13,330 bases of DNA from DATGHS01 sp035307785. Its GTDB lineage: Bacteria > Planctomycetota > Planctomycetia > Gemmatales > Gemmataceae. Every line of letters starts with the position of its first letter. Within the stretch, counting starts at the first letter, position 1. The stretch covers positions 1 through 13,330 of the forward strand of contig DATGHS010000021.1 in assembly GCA_035307785.1 (NCBI GenBank), given 5' to 3'. Below are positions 13,257-13,330 of this stretch, piece after piece. The position numbers and the translations under genes were made by a program. Under the pieces are notes generated by a model. That model was not told the origin of the DNA. It was given only the letters and a program-made list of their open reading frames with translations, and searched no databases.

Positions 13257-13330
13257 ATGTCGCACTTACCTACTTTTGTCCGCGCGGCGCTTGTGGCAGG
13301 GGGCTTCTCATTGATGATTGCAGGATCGCC
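13257..13330 (+). CDS. N-terminus of an exported or membrane protein (runs off the window)
   Basis: Only the first 24 complete codons are present: MSHLPTFVRAA, then a hydrophobic stretch VAGGFSLMIAG and SP. This has the basic-plus-hydrophobic pattern of a signal peptide or first membrane span. The ATG at 13257 has a consensus AGGAGG (13246-13251) five bases upstream, and a sigma-54 promoter candidate lies about 110 bp before it. Function cannot be inferred from this fragment. Confidence 0.7.
   Translation, partial: MSHLPTFVRAALVAGGFSLMIAGS

Overview
The window looks like a stretch of planctomycete chromosome (Pirellulales or Gemmatales type; an inference from gene content only). The clues are a secreted protein joining an alpha/alpha-toroid region to DUF4159 modules, a secreted protein built from regular 24-residue leucine-rich repeats, many exported proteins of unknown function, several families of palindromic repeat between genes, and a good sigma-54 promoter motif. 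No phage, transposase, CRISPR array, rRNA or tRNA was seen.

Left part, minus strand (1-4348): three tightly spaced genes, transcribed right to left, look like one operon: a secreted toroid/DUF4159 protein (4348-2012), argJ for arginine biosynthesis (1983-793), and an ABC transporter ATPase that leaves the window (774-1). Gaps are 28 and 18 bp.

The divergent region 4349-4617 holds a clear TPP riboswitch that controls thiC (4618-5934, plus strand), the thiamine pyrimidine synthase, and a perfect 19-bp palindrome just upstream of it. Next on the plus strand are a secreted LRR protein (6017-7315) and a six-span membrane protein of unknown function (7434-8534), separated by a long hairpin.

Middle (8545-10714): three tandem 41-bp palindromic units, the last acting as a terminator; then two minus-strand genes, a small cupin (9028-8666) and a secreted alpha/beta hydrolase (10031-9153), separated by a pair of mirrored C/G-rich hairpins. 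The largest space without a confident gene, 10032-10714, holds a degenerate 4-bp microsatellite, a possible 48-codon basic ORF and an intrinsic terminator.

Right part, plus strand (10715-13330): a secreted protein of unknown function, a four-span membrane protein whose C-terminus is encoded by a palindromic repeat, a secreted NlpC/P60-like cysteine hydrolase, and the first 24 codons of another exported or membrane protein behind a sigma-54 promoter candidate. Apart from riboswitch-thiC and the left operon, the genes do not form an obvious pathway. I do not see a clear new multi-gene system; the most unusual points are the duplicated DUF4159 protein, the density of palindromic repeats and the sigma-54 site.
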